Notes: generated by a model from the sequence alone, not told the origin. A DNA stretch of 64,000 nucleotides from Staphylococcus cohnii subsp. cohnii (GCF_002902365.1 NZ_PPQC01000006.1:1-64000), one strand, 5' to 3'. Shown: positions 49,586 to 60,806, counted from the first letter of the stretch. Numbers and translations are program-made.

Positions 49586-50726
49586 GATTACCCTCTAACA
49601 TTTTTTTATAATAATATTCATATTGATCAGCAATTAAATCTGAAGAAAAACGTTCAGCAACATCTTTCAACATTTGCTGCTGCATTTTTTTATAAAGCTG
49701 ATCATCTTTCAACAATTGTAAGGCATACGTACTAGCTTTCTCACTATCTCCGACATCTACTAGAAAACCTGTTTGATTATGTTTAATTACTTCCTTGATG
49801 CCTCCAGCAGTTGAGCCCACTGGAAGTACACCTGATTTCATTGCTTCTAGTAATGTAAGACCAAAACTTTCCTTTTCACTTAATAATAATACTATATCTG
49901 ATATTTGATAAAATTCACTTACCCAATTTTGCTTACCTAAAAATAGCACGGAATCTTCAATATTTAATTCACGTGCCTTTGTTTTCATATCCATTAATTG
50001 AGGACCATCACCTAATAAAATAAGTTTTGATGGCAATTGCTGGTGTATCTTTGCGAAAGTTTCAATAACTGTATCAATACGTTTGACGGCTCTAAAATTA
50101 GAAACGTGAATAACCACTTTTTCTTCAGGTTTTATCCCGTAACAAGCTTTTAATTTGATATCAGATTCAGTCGGTAATGAATGTTTTGTAGGAAATTCAT
50201 TTTCTCTAACGAAATTATAAATTGGAATAATAGCTTTATCAGTTTCAATAATATCAGTTGTTTGTTCGGCTAGTGATTTACTTACGCTTGTTACTATATC
50301 ACTACCTTCTATACCAAATTTAATCGCATTTTTTAATGAATGGTCATATCCCAATACAGTAATATCAGTGCCATGTAAAGTGGTCATTATTTTAATATCT
50401 TTACCTGACATGTGTTTTGCTAAGATACCACAAACAGCATGTGGTACCGCATAATGCATATGTAATAGATCTAAGTCATACTCATTGATTACTTCAGCGA
50501 TTTTTGTACTTAAGGTGATATCATAAGGTGCATATTGGAACACAGCATATTGATTCACTTCAACTTGATGAAATGTAATATTTGGTAATGGTTTTCTAAT
50601 TCTAAAAGGTATATTTGATGTTATAAAATGGATATCATGTCCTCTTTCTGCTAACTTGATACCCAATTCAGTAGCGATAATACCAGAACCACCCATAGAT
50701 GGGTAACATGTAATTCCTATTTTCAT
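49578..50726 (-). CDS. bshA: Bacillithiol synthesis glycosyltransferase BshA
   Basis: BshA transfers GlcNAc from UDP-GlcNAc to L-malate, the first step of bacillithiol synthesis. About 382 residues of the GT4 family: N-terminal 'KIGITCYPSMGGSGIIATELG' and C-terminal 'EKESFGLTLLEAMKSGVLPVGSTAGGIKEV' with the EX7E motif. I chose ATG 50726, 10 nt after AAAGGA. It matches B. subtilis YpjH and links to BrxA in the same window. Confidence 0.94.
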   Translation of the reverse strand: MKIGITCYPSMGGSGIIATELGIKLAERGHDIHFITSNIPFRIRKPLPNITFHQVEVNQYAVFQYAPYDITLSTKIAEVINEYDLDLLHMHYAVPHAVCGILAKHMSGKDIKIMTTLHGTDITVLGYDHSLKNAIKFGIEGSDIVTSVSKSLAEQTTDIIETDKAIIPIYNFVRENEFPTKHSLPTESDIKLKACYGIKPEEKVVIHVSNFRAVKRIDTVIETFAKIHQQLPSKLILLGDGPQLMDMKTKARELNIEDSVLFLGKQNWVSEFYQISDIVLLLSEKESFGLTLLEAMKSGVLPVGSTAGGIKEVIKHNQTGFLVDVGDSEKASTYALQLLKDDQLYKKMQQQMLKDVAERFSSDLIADQYEYYYKKMLEGNHD

Positions 50727-50758
50727 AGGTGGCACATCCTTTCTTAATCAATGTCAAT

Positions 50759-51076
50759 CTATTTTCTTTCAAAACGATTTTTATCACGTGTATTAAATTT
50801 ATCCATTGTTTCATTAAAGCTTTCCGTCATGTCTATATCTAAAGAATTAGCAATACATAGTAGCACAAATAAATTATCTCCAAGTTCTGCTTTTACTGTG
50901 TTTGCTGCTTCACTATCTTTTTTCTTTTTTTCACCATAAAAGTGATTAATTTCTCTTGATAATTCGCCCACTTCTTCTGATAACCTTGCGAGATTTGCTA
51001 GAGGTGAAAAGTAGCCTGTTTTAAATTGATTTATATAGTCATCTACTTCGATTTGCATATCTTTCATTGATTTCAT
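50759..51076 (-). CDS. MazG-like nucleotide pyrophosphohydrolase
   Basis: The 105-residue protein has the MazG/all-alpha NTP pyrophosphatase fold. Metal ligands are in 'LARLSEEVGELSREINHFYG' (EExxE) and 'AELGDNLFVLLCIANSLDID' (ExxD). It is related to B. subtilis YpjD, which lies in the same order next to bshA-cca. It probably cleans modified nucleoside triphosphates. AGAGGCG lies before the ATG. Confidence 0.88.
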   Translation of the reverse strand: MKSMKDMQIEVDDYINQFKTGYFSPLANLARLSEEVGELSREINHFYGEKKKKDSEAANTVKAELGDNLFVLLCIANSLDIDMTESFNETMDKFNTRDKNRFERK

Positions 51077-51284
51077 GATAAACGCCTCTCATTCTTACAG
51101 TTTCTTTTATAGTATAGACTAATTCTATGATTCATGCATTATTCCTGCAACCTTTATACGCTATTCATTGTTAACTGAGCATTGAATATAATGATAATAT
51201 GATACACATAAAGCATATAATAATAAACCTTACAAAAAATGAACATAATGAATATTTATATTAAAAGATAATTATTGCAAGCAT

Positions 51285-51324
51285 AAAAAAGAGGCTGGAC
51301 AAATTTATTGTCTCAACCTCTTTT
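51285..51324 (-). terminator. Terminator of the zinc-peptidase gene
   Basis: AAAAGAGGCTGGACA and TGTCTCAACCTCTTTT form an imperfect 15-bp stem with T-rich flanks, about 70 bp past the stop. It sits in a 319-bp gap (51077-51395) where I see no gene. The GAGGCTGG core is typical of staphylococcal terminators. Confidence 0.75.
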
Positions 51325-51395
51325 GCTAATATTGTCATTCTTACCACAGTAAAAGAAGAAATCAATTAGATTCCTGTTCTATGCCCATGGCCAAA

Positions 51396-52091
51396 TTATT
51401 CACTTGATCTAGCGATTAAAATGAAACGTGCAAGTTCTGCTAATGCTACAGCAGTTGATGCAACGTATGTCATTGCAGCAGCAGATAATACTTTTTTCGC
51501 ATGTCGATATTCTTTTTCATTAACAATATCTAAACTTTTGATTTGTTTCATTGCTCTACTACTGGCATCAAATTCGACTGGTAAGGTAACAATTGAGAAA
51601 AGTACTGCAAATGACATTAATGCAACGCCAATCCAAAGTGCAGTTGAACCCAATGTACTCTGTAAACTAGTTAAAACAATACCAGCAAACACTGCCATGT
51701 AACCTAAAGAACTACCAATATTTGCTAAAGGTACTAATGATGTTCTAAACCTTAAGAAGAAGTAACCCTGAGCATGCTGGATAGCATGACCTACTTCATG
51801 GGCAGCTATTGCTGTTCCAGCTACAGAAGGTCTATTGAAGTTCGCTGGTGATAAGACAAGTACCTTTTTACTAGGATCGTAGTGATCTGTTAGAAATCCT
51901 TTACCTTCGACAACATCTACATCATAAATTCCATTTGAATGGAGTATTTCAAGCGCTACTTCACGCCCTGTTTTTCCACTTGTTGATCTTACTTGAGAAT
52001 ACTTTTCATAGTTAGATTTAACCTTGTGTTGTGCCCATAGAGGCAGAACCATTAAGATAACAAAGTATATAATCATATAAATAAAAGACAA
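51396..52091 (-). CDS. Zinc metallopeptidase, YugP family
   Basis: The 231-residue membrane protein has an N-terminal membrane segment (about 3-20) and at least three more. The zinc site is 'AIAAHEVGHAIQHAQGYFFLR' (HEXXH). It belongs to the DUF2223/YugP-type peptidases of unknown substrate. It begins with TTG 52091, preceded by GTGAGGA. It lies in the ypjA neighbourhood. Confidence 0.85.
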   Translation of the reverse strand: MSFIYMIIYFVILMVLPLWAQHKVKSNYEKYSQVRSTSGKTGREVALEILHSNGIYDVDVVEGKGFLTDHYDPSKKVLVLSPANFNRPSVAGTAIAAHEVGHAIQHAQGYFFLRFRTSLVPLANIGSSLGYMAVFAGIVLTSLQSTLGSTALWIGVALMSFAVLFSIVTLPVEFDASSRAMKQIKSLDIVNEKEYRHAKKVLSAAAMTYVASTAVALAELARFILIARSSE

Positions 52092-52128
52092 AAATCCTCA
52101 CTCCTTTATAAACATTTTACTGTGGACG

Positions 52129-52731
52129 TTAATAATGGTCAAATATTTTATCTTTTTTAAATAGAGTTAAACTTAAATATAAAACTAAAGGTATGACACT
52201 TAACCAAAATGCTAAGTATGCAATTGCCCCAATGTGACTTTCAATAAAATCATAAAATGGATATTGCATGAATACATAATCGATAATGTCATTATGGAAC
52301 ACCCATATCATCGCTACGAAAAACGAAAACATAGTCACTTTAAATCTTGGATAAAATATAAAAGCTTCAATGGCCATAATGCCGTGGGAAAGTATCAGCA
52401 TACAACCTGTAATTGTAATCATGTCATATTGGATAAATAGAATAATATTCATAATTACAGCCCATACACCATATTTGATTAATGTGACAAAAGCAAGTGC
52501 TTCAATGATTGGTATGTTTTGGTTAACAATTAACCCTAGAATAGCAATACATAAAAATAATGATGCAGTCGGACTATCAGGTACAAAAGGTATAAAATAC
52601 CATGGTGTAAGACTCATTTGTGAACCATACCAAATATACCCATAAATCGTTCCCAATAAATTACATATTAATAAGAAATATAGCATCCCTTTATTATAAA
52701 TGATAAGTTGCCAAAGCGAATAAATGTTCAT
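52129..52731 (-). CDS. ypjA: DUF1405 membrane protein YpjA
   Basis: The 200-residue protein has six or seven membrane segments. 'LLGTIYGYIWYGSQMSLTPWYFIPFVPDSPTASLFLCIA' fits the DUF1405 (YpjA) family. The function is unknown. In B. subtilis ypjA follows the cytochrome bc genes qcrABC; these are absent here and ypiF abuts directly (4-bp gap). Confidence 0.85.
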   Translation of the reverse strand: MNIYSLWQLIIYNKGMLYFLLICNLLGTIYGYIWYGSQMSLTPWYFIPFVPDSPTASLFLCIAILGLIVNQNIPIIEALAFVTLIKYGVWAVIMNIILFIQYDMITITGCMLILSHGIMAIEAFIFYPRFKVTMFSFFVAMIWVFHNDIIDYVFMQYPFYDFIESHIGAIAYLAFWLSVIPLVLYLSLTLFKKDKIFDHY

Positions 52732-52735
52732 ATAG

Positions 52736-53305
52736 TCAATCCTTCGATAATGTATTAAGATTCCTCAACTTAAATGTATTAAGGATTTGAGATAATTGAT
52801 AAAATAAAGCTTTATCTTGTAATTGTAAACTTAAGTCAATATTGTCTTGTAAATATTTGATAATAGATGATTCACTTTGTTTTGATAATGGCAAGCCATA
52901 AATGTCTTGAATATATATAGCATAATAAGGAGAATGAAGTAATTGTGTTAACAATAATTCATCTAATCTTGTATCTCTTGAACCTTCATTATTTAAATAT
53001 AATTTGATATCAAAATAGATGTTTTGATTTGCGATATAGTCAAATATTTTTTCATTGTTAATATATTGTTGATTCTGCACTTTAAGTTTTATGGCGATAT
53101 TGTCTGTATTCACTGCAGAAATTTCTAAAGTATTATGACTAGGAATTTGCTCATCTACAAAGTATATTTTTTGTAATAATTCAGGTGAGGATTTTATCAA
53201 ATTTAATACCCATACACTAATTCGAGATTTAAATCGATATTGGAATAATACGTATTCTATAAAACTTGCTTTTACTTGTTGTAAGGTATCAGTCAATGTG
53301 CTCAC
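52736..53305 (-). CDS. ypiF: YpiF-like protein (nucleotide-binding, DUF2487-type position)
   Basis: The 189-residue protein is 'MSTLTDTLQQVKASFIEYVLFQYRFKSRISVW' at the N-terminus, with mixed alpha/beta content and no clear catalytic motif. Its place between ypiA (TPR) and ypjA argues for YpiF. Similarity to known domains is weak by eye. AAGGTGAGC lies before the ATG. It is 12 bp after ypiA. Confidence 0.6.
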   Translation of the reverse strand: MSTLTDTLQQVKASFIEYVLFQYRFKSRISVWVLNLIKSSPELLQKIYFVDEQIPSHNTLEISAVNTDNIAIKLKVQNQQYINNEKIFDYIANQNIYFDIKLYLNNEGSRDTRLDELLLTQLLHSPYYAIYIQDIYGLPLSKQSESSIIKYLQDNIDLSLQLQDKALFYQLSQILNTFKLRNLNTLSKD

Positions 53306-53317
53306 CTTCCTTACTTT

Positions 53318-54565
53318 TTAGAATGATTGCAATCTCTCAGCTTCATCATGCCATGTTTCATTAGATGGATCTATTTCCAGTAATTGTTTTAAGATTTGTT
53401 GAGCTTGTTCTATATAACCAATTTCAACTAAATAGAAATAATAATCACTTAAAAATGCTGATTGCGTTCTCATAGTTGGATAAGCTAATTCAAAGAAATG
53501 TTGGGCTTCTTTATCTCGCTCTTCTTGGCCTAGTGCATGTGCTAAATGCCACATAAATACTGGATCTAAATCTTCTTCATCTGCATATTGTAGTAAGCCA
53601 ATAATTGAATCGTAATCTTCTTCTTGTCTATAGAAATCACTTAAGATTAAAAGTGGTTCCTGATAAGCATTGTCTACATCTAAGGCTTGTAGTAGTAATT
53701 GAACACCTTCATTAGCATCTCCGTGTTCGATTTGAATACTCCCTGTTGATACCATTAATTCTTTATAAAATTGACTCAATCGCAGCCCTTCTTTACCAAT
53801 TTCAATGGCATCCGCGTGATTGTGCTCGTTTTCATACAATTGTTGTAGATAAAAATAGCCTTGTAGGAAATCTGGATCTTTTGATAATAGCGTTTGTACT
53901 AATTTGATCGCTTCTTGTGTTAAATCATTTTTTTCATAAGCAATCGCTTTTTTGAAGTAACTTTCTGAATCCATTTCATCATCACTGATTTCATCAAACA
54001 TCGTAATTGCATCGCTATAATTTCCACTTTGCAAGCTACAATCAGCTAAACGTGAGAATAAATTAACATTATTGATCTGATATTCTCCCGTTTCTAGTAC
54101 CGTTTCATATTCCGAAGTAGCGCGTAAATATTGTCCATCAAAATAAAGTAATTCTGCCAATGCGAAATGGATGATTGGGTCGTTCGGTTCAATATCAATA
54201 GCTTCTACTAATTTATCAATAGCTACTTCTAGCATATTTAATTGTTGGTACAAATCTGCTTCTAACATCAAACGTTCCGTAGAAAGTTCAACAGTACTTA
54301 AATATTCTAATGCTTCATCCGTTTGATCTTCCGCAATCAGCCCTTCAATAAAATAAATTAACAGTTCACTTTCGTCTGGATATTTATGATAAAGTGTACG
54401 AAACACCTCAAGGCCTTGCGGCATTAATCCATAATTATATAGTGTTTCACCAAGTATAAAGAGTGCATCATCTTTTGGAGAACTTAACGCGTCATTTACA
54501 CGTGTATCTAAGTTGTCTAGTTTTTGTAAGTTGATATCATCTATAAGTTTATAGATATCTTCCAT
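53318..54565 (-). CDS. ypiA: Tetratricopeptide repeat protein YpiA
   Basis: The 415-residue acidic protein is made of TPR units (for example 'LEVAIDKLVEAIDIEPNDPIIHFALAELLYFDGQYLRATSEYETVLE' and 'DPDFLQGYFYLQQLYENEHNHADAIEIGKEGL'). It has no membrane segment or signal peptide, so it is probably a cytoplasmic scaffold. It is 3 bp downstream of aroA and is the YpiA orthologue by order. Confidence 0.88.
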   Translation of the reverse strand: MEDIYKLIDDINLQKLDNLDTRVNDALSSPKDDALFILGETLYNYGLMPQGLEVFRTLYHKYPDESELLIYFIEGLIAEDQTDEALEYLSTVELSTERLMLEADLYQQLNMLEVAIDKLVEAIDIEPNDPIIHFALAELLYFDGQYLRATSEYETVLETGEYQINNVNLFSRLADCSLQSGNYSDAITMFDEISDDEMDSESYFKKAIAYEKNDLTQEAIKLVQTLLSKDPDFLQGYFYLQQLYENEHNHADAIEIGKEGLRLSQFYKELMVSTGSIQIEHGDANEGVQLLLQALDVDNAYQEPLLILSDFYRQEEDYDSIIGLLQYADEEDLDPVFMWHLAHALGQEERDKEAQHFFELAYPTMRTQSAFLSDYYFYLVEIGYIEQAQQILKQLLEIDPSNETWHDEAERLQSF

Positions 54566-54568
54566 ACT

Positions 54569-55867
54569 TTATCCCTCTTTTTCTAATTGTTTAAATTTAG
54601 CTAAGAAACCTGGGAAGGAAACATTGACTGCATCAAATTGATCAATCGTTAATGTATCATCGGTTAATAAAGAAGTTACAGCAAGCATCATTCCAATACG
54701 GTGATCAGTAAAACTATCCACTGTGGCAGTTTGTTCCAATCTTGATGGATGTATAATCATACCATCACTTGTTGGTTGCAATGTAAAGCCTAATAAATTC
54801 AACATGTTTGCTGTAGTATCAATACGATTTGTTTCTTTGACCTTTAATTCTTCCGCTTCTTTTATAATACTTGTGCCATTTGCTTGAGTACAAAGTAAGG
54901 CAATAACTGGTAATTCATCAATTGCTCTAGGTACTAAATCACCTTCGATATGAATAGGTTTCATGTTTGGCGTATACTGTATACGTATTGAAGCGGTAGG
55001 TTCTGAACCATTAGTTTGATTGAATAAAGTTATATTTCCACCCATTTGTGTCACGATATCAATAATACCTGAACGTGTTGGATTTATGCCAACATTGTGA
55101 ATTGTAATATCACTGCCTGGTGTTATCAAGCCAGCAACAATGAAATATGCAGCTGAAGAAATATCACCAGGTACATGAAAATCAGTGGCAGTAATATGTT
55201 CGATACTATTTGCTGGTAATTCAATCGTTTTATCATTGGTAGTGATTGGAATTTGATAATGTTCAAACATCGTTTCTGTATGATCACGCGTAATACCGAT
55301 TTCAGAAATAGTCGTTTGTTCGTTTGCAAATAAGCTTGCAAATAATATTGCGCTTTTAACTTGAGCACTTGCGACTTCCATTTGGTATGCTATGCCTTTA
55401 ATTTGAGCAGGTTTGATTATTAAAGGTGTATAATTATTATTCACACCTGAAATATCTGCATTCATTAAGGTTAAGGGTTTCATAATTCGATCCATAGGCC
55501 TTTTTCCAATTGAAGCATCACCTGATAGCACTGTTTCAATACCAAGACCACACAATAATCCAGCAACTAGGCGTGTAGTTGTTCCGGAATTACCAGTATA
55601 GAGTACTTGATGTGGTGTTTGGAAAAATTTATATCCAGGTGAATTAATTTCTATTTTATCTTCTAATATATCTATTTCCACACCAAGCAGACGGAAAATT
55701 TCAACTGTACGAATACAATCTTCACCAAGTAATGGTTTATATATCGTTGATTTGCCAGATGCTAATGAGCTAAGAATAATAGCTCTATGTGTCATTGATT
55801 TATCTCCAGGAACTTCTATATCTCCAATCAGAGGACCTTTTATATCAATTGTTTTACTAATAACCAA
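54569..55867 (-). CDS. aroA: 3-phosphoshikimate 1-carboxyvinyltransferase (EPSP synthase)
   Basis: The sixth shikimate-pathway enzyme joins PEP to shikimate 3-phosphate. The 432-residue protein has '[21 protein letters not shown]', '[17 protein letters not shown]', '[14 protein letters not shown]' and '[14 protein letters not shown]'. The sequence is of the class II type, usually less sensitive to glyphosate. I place the start at TTG 55867 ([13 protein letters not shown]), 5 nt after AGGTGG, which matches the S. aureus N-terminus; GTG 55876 is the alternative. It is 9 bp after aroB. Confidence 0.95.
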   Translation of the reverse strand: MVISKTIDIKGPLIGDIEVPGDKSMTHRAIILSSLASGKSTIYKPLLGEDCIRTVEIFRLLGVEIDILEDKIEINSPGYKFFQTPHQVLYTGNSGTTTRLVAGLLCGLGIETVLSGDASIGKRPMDRIMKPLTLMNADISGVNNNYTPLIIKPAQIKGIAYQMEVASAQVKSAILFASLFANEQTTISEIGITRDHTETMFEHYQIPITTNDKTIELPANSIEHITATDFHVPGDISSAAYFIVAGLITPGSDITIHNVGINPTRSGIIDIVTQMGGNITLFNQTNGSEPTASIRIQYTPNMKPIHIEGDLVPRAIDELPVIALLCTQANGTSIIKEAEELKVKETNRIDTTANMLNLLGFTLQPTSDGMIIHPSRLEQTATVDSFTDHRIGMMLAVTSLLTDDTLTIDQFDAVNVSFPGFLAKFKQLEKEG

Positions 55868-55876
55868 ATATGCCAC

Positions 55877-56944
55877 CTACTTTTTAATATATGTTTGTAA
55901 TGCATTAAAACTCTCTAATAATATGGATTTATCAACATGTTTAACCACAGGGTTACCTAATCCTTCTAATAAAACCATCTGCACCCCTTGTTGATCATTC
56001 TTTTTATCTCTTAACATCAACTCATAAAGTGGATCAAAATCGAAGGTATTGATAATATTTAATGGATACTCTAGAGAATTTAAATAACTGATGTAATGTG
56101 AAATATTAAAATTTTGATTTAAAATATGATTTGACACAATAAATTGGAAGAGGATGCCAATCATTACTGCATGACCATGTGGTATTTTAAATTTATATTC
56201 AACGGCGTGACCAAAAGTATGTCCTAAGTTTAAAAATTTACGAACGTTTGATTCTTTTTCATCTTTTACAATGATATTTAACTTAGTCTCTATGCCCTTA
56301 AAAAGATAATATTCAATTTCATCTAATGAGGCTAACGTAGCTTTATTATAAAAATGCGCTTCAATATCCCGTACTGCGTTCGCACTATTTAATAATGCGT
56401 GTTTATATACTTCAGCATAACCACTCAATACTTCTGTATAAGGGAGTGTCGAAAGAAAATTCAAATCATAGATAACCGCATTTGGTCTATAAAATGCACC
56501 AATCAAATTCTTACCGTGTTTCGAATTGATGCCCACTTTACCACCAACACTAGAATCGTGTGCTAATATCGTCGTAGGTACCTGAATAAAATCAACGCCT
56601 CTCAATAAGGTAGAAGCTATAAATCCAGCGAAATCACCTGTAGCTCCCCCTCCTACTGCAATGATACACGTATTTCTGGTCAAATTTTTATTCAATAATG
56701 TTTCAATACTTTCGGCATAATAAGCTAGAGATTTTGTGGTTTCACCTGATGGAACCATCAGCTTGTGTGCATCGTATTCAGATGTAATAAATTCTAATGT
56801 GTCATCCCATTTGTTTGCGATTTCGCTATCAACAACAAGTATAATATCTTTATAATTTTCAATATAATGACGTAGATCCTTTAATGCGTTATGTTCTATG
56901 ATGATGGGATAATTATTTGTCTCATACGTAGTTTGTAATTTCAT
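55877..56944 (-). CDS. aroB: 3-dehydroquinate synthase
   Basis: The second shikimate-pathway enzyme converts DAHP to 3-dehydroquinate with NAD and a metal. 355 residues from ATG 56944 (after AGGTGAT). '[48 protein letters not shown]' is the NAD and phosphate site, and '[27 protein letters not shown]' carries zinc-ligand histidines. It lies between aroC and aroA in the shikimate operon. Confidence 0.96.
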   Translation of the reverse strand: MKLQTTYETNNYPIIIEHNALKDLRHYIENYKDIILVVDSEIANKWDDTLEFITSEYDAHKLMVPSGETTKSLAYYAESIETLLNKNLTRNTCIIAVGGGATGDFAGFIASTLLRGVDFIQVPTTILAHDSSVGGKVGINSKHGKNLIGAFYRPNAVIYDLNFLSTLPYTEVLSGYAEVYKHALLNSANAVRDIEAHFYNKATLASLDEIEYYLFKGIETKLNIIVKDEKESNVRKFLNLGHTFGHAVEYKFKIPHGHAVMIGILFQFIVSNHILNQNFNISHYISYLNSLEYPLNIINTFDFDPLYELMLRDKKNDQQGVQMVLLEGLGNPVVKHVDKSILLESFNALQTYIKK

Positions 56945-56981
56945 AGATATCACCTGGCTAATTTTAAAATTTTAATAAAAC

Positions 56982-58148
56982 TTAGTATTCTATATTTAAC
57001 AAGCGACGTTCTTCAATTTGTGATTTTAATTGATCAATATGATTACATTGGAATTCTTCTAATAGTGCTTTTGCAAGTTCAAATGCAACAACATTTTCTA
57101 CTACAACACTTGCAGCTGGAACAGCACAACTATCAGAACGTTCAACAGAAGCTTTAAATGATTCTTTAGTGTTAATATCTACTGAATTTAGAGGTTTATA
57201 TAGTGTTGGAATTGGTTTCATAACGCCATTGACGACAATAGGCATACCATTAGACATACCACCTTCAAATCCACCTAAATGATTTGATCCTCTGTAATAA
57301 CCATTGGTTGTATCATATAGTATTTCGTCTTGTATTTCACTACCAGGTTTTTCAGCCGCTTTAAATCCTTCTCCAAAACTCACACCTTTAAAGGCATTGA
57401 TACTTACGACACCTTGAGCAATTCTACCATCTAATTTACGATCATAATGGACATAACTGCCGATACCAATTGGCACACCTTCAATAACAGTTTGCACAAC
57501 ACCACCAATAGTATCTCCTGCCTTTTTAGCATCATCAATTTTATCTCTCATTTGTTGAGCGATATCATCATTAATAACACGGACATCATTTTTATCAATA
57601 TTAGATTTAATCGTTTCAAGATCATACTCTAAATCATCTTTAATACCACCAATTTCCATTACTCGACTATAAAAATGAATATCGAGTTGCTTAAGTAATA
57701 TTTTAGATACAGCGCCAACAGCTACTCGGGCAGCAGTTTCTCTAGCAGAAGAACGTTCTAAAACATTTCTTAAGTCTCTATGATTATATTTCATACCACC
57801 GATTAAATCTGCATGTCCAGGACGTGGTTTTGTAATCACACGTTTCATGTTTTCTTGATCTTCATCGCTAATAGGGTCAGCCCCCATTATTTTTCTCCAA
57901 TGTTTAAAATCATCATTTGTGACAATAAGCGTGATTGGACTCCCAAGTGTATAACCATTTCGCACACCTGATACAATTTCAACACTATCTTTTTCAATTT
58001 GCATGCGTCTACCTCTACCATAACCACCTTGACGCTTAAACATTTCTTCATTTATATCTGCAACATTAATTTCTAAATTTGCTGGTACACCTTCAATAAT
58101 TACTGTTAGCTGTGGACCATGTGATTCTCCTGAAGTTAAATATCTCAT
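56982..58148 (-). CDS. aroC: Chorismate synthase
   Basis: The last shikimate-pathway enzyme removes phosphate from EPSP to make chorismate, using reduced FMN. 388 residues. Signatures are '[14 protein letters not shown]', '[11 protein letters not shown]', '[16 protein letters not shown]' and '[16 protein letters not shown]'. It is the first gene of aroC-aroB-aroA. Chorismate also feeds menaquinone, whose later genes lie nearby. The 386-bp gap upstream holds the ndk terminator. Confidence 0.96.
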   Translation of the reverse strand: MRYLTSGESHGPQLTVIIEGVPANLEINVADINEEMFKRQGGYGRGRRMQIEKDSVEIVSGVRNGYTLGSPITLIVTNDDFKHWRKIMGADPISDEDQENMKRVITKPRPGHADLIGGMKYNHRDLRNVLERSSARETAARVAVGAVSKILLKQLDIHFYSRVMEIGGIKDDLEYDLETIKSNIDKNDVRVINDDIAQQMRDKIDDAKKAGDTIGGVVQTVIEGVPIGIGSYVHYDRKLDGRIAQGVVSINAFKGVSFGEGFKAAEKPGSEIQDEILYDTTNGYYRGSNHLGGFEGGMSNGMPIVVNGVMKPIPTLYKPLNSVDINTKESFKASVERSDSCAVPAASVVVENVVAFELAKALLEEFQCNHIDQLKSQIEERRLLNIEY

Positions 58149-58357
58149 TATTTACCCACTCCGTTCTTTAGTACTTTAAATGATTATATGTTCCTTATCT
58201 TATCATATTCATTTGTTCAAATTAACAGAAAAATTTCAAATAACTAAACTTTATAAGATTTACCTACATTCAACTATAACATCTGGATCAATTTTAGTAG
58301 TAACTTAAGATATTAAACGACTTCACTAAAGAATGCAATTGCAACTATTATTCATAG

Positions 58358-58412
58358 AAAAAACACTTTCGCATCAATTCATATTATTATGAATACAACG
58401 AAAGTGTTTTGA
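58358..58412 (-). terminator. Terminator of ndk
   Basis: AAAACACTTTCG and CGAAAGTGTTTT form a 12-bp stem around an inner ATTCATA/TATGAAT hairpin, with TTTTTTC after it on the minus strand. It lies about 120 bp past the ndk stop in an otherwise empty gap (58149-58534). Confidence 0.8.
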
Positions 58413-58534
58413 TTTTAATCACACGACCAAGTACCGTGTTTTAAGTATCAGTTTTTTATCTATATTGTTGAAAGTATTAAAAGTTAATAACGAATGTCAT
58501 TTTATTCGCATTAGTTTGTTTAATTCAAAGACAA

Positions 58535-58984
58535 TTATTCATATAACCAAGCTTCACGTGATTCTGTGAAATCACTTAATTCTTCTGCGTTAAACCAAAG
58601 CTTGATTTCTTTATTAGCAGATTCTACTGAATCTGAACCGTGAATAATGTTTCTGCCTACAGTCAAACCAAAGTCTCCTCTAATTGTACCAGGTGTAGCT
58701 TCTGATGGATTTGTTGCTCCAATAATGTGACGTGCAATATGTACAGCATCTTCACCTTCGACAACCATTGCAAATACTGGTGCAGATGTAATAAAATCAA
58801 TTAAATTACCATAGAATGGTTTGTCTGTATGTTCGGCATAATGTTCTTCTGCAAGCGATTTTGGTACCGTCATTAGTTTAGCGCCTACAAGTTTTAGTCC
58901 TTTACGTTCGATACGTGAAACGATTTCACCTATCAAGTTACGTTGAACCGCGTCCGGTTTAATCATTAAAAATGTTCTTTCCAT
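58535..58984 (-). CDS. ndk: Nucleoside diphosphate kinase
   Basis: The 149-residue enzyme passes the gamma phosphate between nucleoside triphosphates and diphosphates. '[20 protein letters not shown]' and 'TRGDFG' fit the family, and the active-site His is in '[12 protein letters not shown]'. It has its own promoter region (125 bp from hepT) and terminator. The ndk-hepT-menG-hepS order is that of bacilli. Confidence 0.97.
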   Translation of the reverse strand: MERTFLMIKPDAVQRNLIGEIVSRIERKGLKLVGAKLMTVPKSLAEEHYAEHTDKPFYGNLIDFITSAPVFAMVVEGEDAVHIARHIIGATNPSEATPGTIRGDFGLTVGRNIIHGSDSVESANKEIKLWFNAEELSDFTESREAWLYE

Positions 58985-59108
58985 TGTGTGTTTATCCCCC
59001 TGTTAATGATGTAAGTTTTATAAAAATATAAAACAAAATATTATAATGTCTTAAAGCACATTATAATATTAACAGTTAATTTAAACGCTTTCAATGATTT
59101 TCACATAA

Positions 59109-60062
59109 TTATCCTTTTCTTTTTCCTACTTTTTTAATTATTTTTTTAAATATAGGTTTTGCTTCATCTCTTTCTAGCTGATCAATAAGATGTAAGGCTT
59201 TATCTAAATATCTATCACTGATTGCTTGCGATTGGTTTATGACATCAGAATGTTTAATTGTTTGAATACATTCATCAAATAATGATTGATCACTGTTAGG
59301 ACTAAGTTGTTCGATTTTTGATTTGAACTCAGGATTTTTACGCATTTCTAACAATACTGGTAAAGTTAAGTGGCCATTCATTAAATCACTGCCTACAGGT
59401 TTTCCTAATTTTTTTTCAGAACTAGTAAAATCTAGAATATCATCTACGATTTGAAAACTCATCCCAATATAATGTCCAATCATTTTTAAATTACGAACTG
59501 TTTTAGTATCGGCGTGTGAAGCAATTGCACCAACTTCTGTTGATAATTGTATGAGCAAGGCTGTTTTGCGATTGATTCTTCTTAAATAATTTGTAATTGT
59601 TTGGTTTGCATTAAATTGATCTTGAAATTGGTACAATTCACCCATACATACTTCAACAATAGCACTTGATATCACTTTATGTACTCGATTATCTTCTATA
59701 TTTGAAATATATTCTAAACCGACTGCTAATAGAAAATTACCAGTAAGAATCGCAGTATCTTGATCCCACTTTTTAGCAATAGTTAAGCTACCTCGACGTT
59801 TATCACTTTTATCAATGACATCATCATGTACTAAAGTAGCCATATGTATTAATTCAAGTGCAACAGCTACACGATATACGTCTTCATTCATTTCTTCACC
59901 AAACTGACTACTTAATATTACAAAGGCAGGTCTTACACGTTTACCACCTGATGAAAATAAATGATAAGAAGCATCTTCTAAGATTTGGTCTTTACTTATT
60001 AATGCTTCCTCTAATCGTTTTTCAATTATTTTAATTTCATTATTCATATTTAACTTTGACAC
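59109..60062 (-). CDS. hepT: Heptaprenyl diphosphate synthase large subunit
   Basis: Component II of the two-part prenyltransferase makes the menaquinone side chain. It has two aspartate-rich motifs: 'LVHDDVIDKSDKRRG' and 'QIVDDILDFTS'. I prefer GTG 60062 as the start because GGTGATGACT lies 6 nt before it, giving about 317 residues as in relatives; an ATG at 60086 also opens the frame. It is translated with menG and hepS upstream. Confidence 0.94.
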   Translation of the reverse strand: MSKLNMNNEIKIIEKRLEEALISKDQILEDASYHLFSSGGKRVRPAFVILSSQFGEEMNEDVYRVAVALELIHMATLVHDDVIDKSDKRRGSLTIAKKWDQDTAILTGNFLLAVGLEYISNIEDNRVHKVISSAIVEVCMGELYQFQDQFNANQTITNYLRRINRKTALLIQLSTEVGAIASHADTKTVRNLKMIGHYIGMSFQIVDDILDFTSSEKKLGKPVGSDLMNGHLTLPVLLEMRKNPEFKSKIEQLSPNSDQSLFDECIQTIKHSDVINQSQAISDRYLDKALHLIDQLERDEAKPIFKKIIKKVGKRKG

Positions 60063-60087
60063 AGTCATCACCTTTGGTTGTTTCATT

Positions 60088-60792
60088 TTATTTATAGCCT
60101 AGGTGCATCGCTGCAACGCCACCAGTGAAGCTACGTACCTTTATATTACTAAATCCTGCTTGTGAAAATAAACGTTTCAATTTTTCTTTATCTGGAAAAT
60201 CAAAAGTGGATTGTTGTAACCATTCATATTCATCTTTTGATTTCGCAAATATTTTACCGAATATAGGCATAATAAATTTAAAATATAATTTATAACACTG
60301 TTTGAATATTGGTGCAGTTGGCTGGCTTGTTTCTAAACAAACAACCATACCACCAGGCTTTAATACTCTATTAAGTTCCTTAAGTGTTGCTAGATAATCA
60401 GGTACATTACGCAAACCAAAGCCGATTGTGACATAATCAAATTCATTATCTTCAAACGGTAAATTCATTGCATCACCATGAATAAGTTGGATGTTATGCA
60501 TATCCGTTGTTTTCTTTTTCCCTACTTCAAGCATGTTTTCACTAAAATCTACACCTATCACTTCACCAGAAGGTCCGACTGCTTTGCTTAAAGAGATGGT
60601 CCAATCAGCTGTACCACAACAAACATCTAATGCTTTGCTACCGTCTTTAACATTCATTTCTTTCATTACACGTTTTCTCCATGTTTTATGTTGTTCAAAG
60701 CTAATGATGTTATTTAAGCGATCATACTTTCCAGAAATATTTTGAAAAACGTTATGGACTTGTTCTTTTTTTGCTTTATTATCTGTCATCAT
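60088..60792 (-). CDS. menG: Demethylmenaquinone methyltransferase
   Basis: This SAM-dependent enzyme performs the last step of menaquinone synthesis. The 234-residue protein has '[35 protein letters not shown]' (SAM site), '[13 protein letters not shown]' and the C-terminal '[14 protein letters not shown]', all of the UbiE/MenG family. It sits between hepS and hepT, matching the route to the same quinone. Confidence 0.96.
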   Translation of the reverse strand: MMTDNKAKKEQVHNVFQNISGKYDRLNNIISFEQHKTWRKRVMKEMNVKDGSKALDVCCGTADWTISLSKAVGPSGEVIGVDFSENMLEVGKKKTTDMHNIQLIHGDAMNLPFEDNEFDYVTIGFGLRNVPDYLATLKELNRVLKPGGMVVCLETSQPTAPIFKQCYKLYFKFIMPIFGKIFAKSKDEYEWLQQSTFDFPDKEKLKRLFSQAGFSNIKVRSFTGGVAAMHLGYK

Positions 60793-60806
60793 TGATTACC
60801 TCTTTT

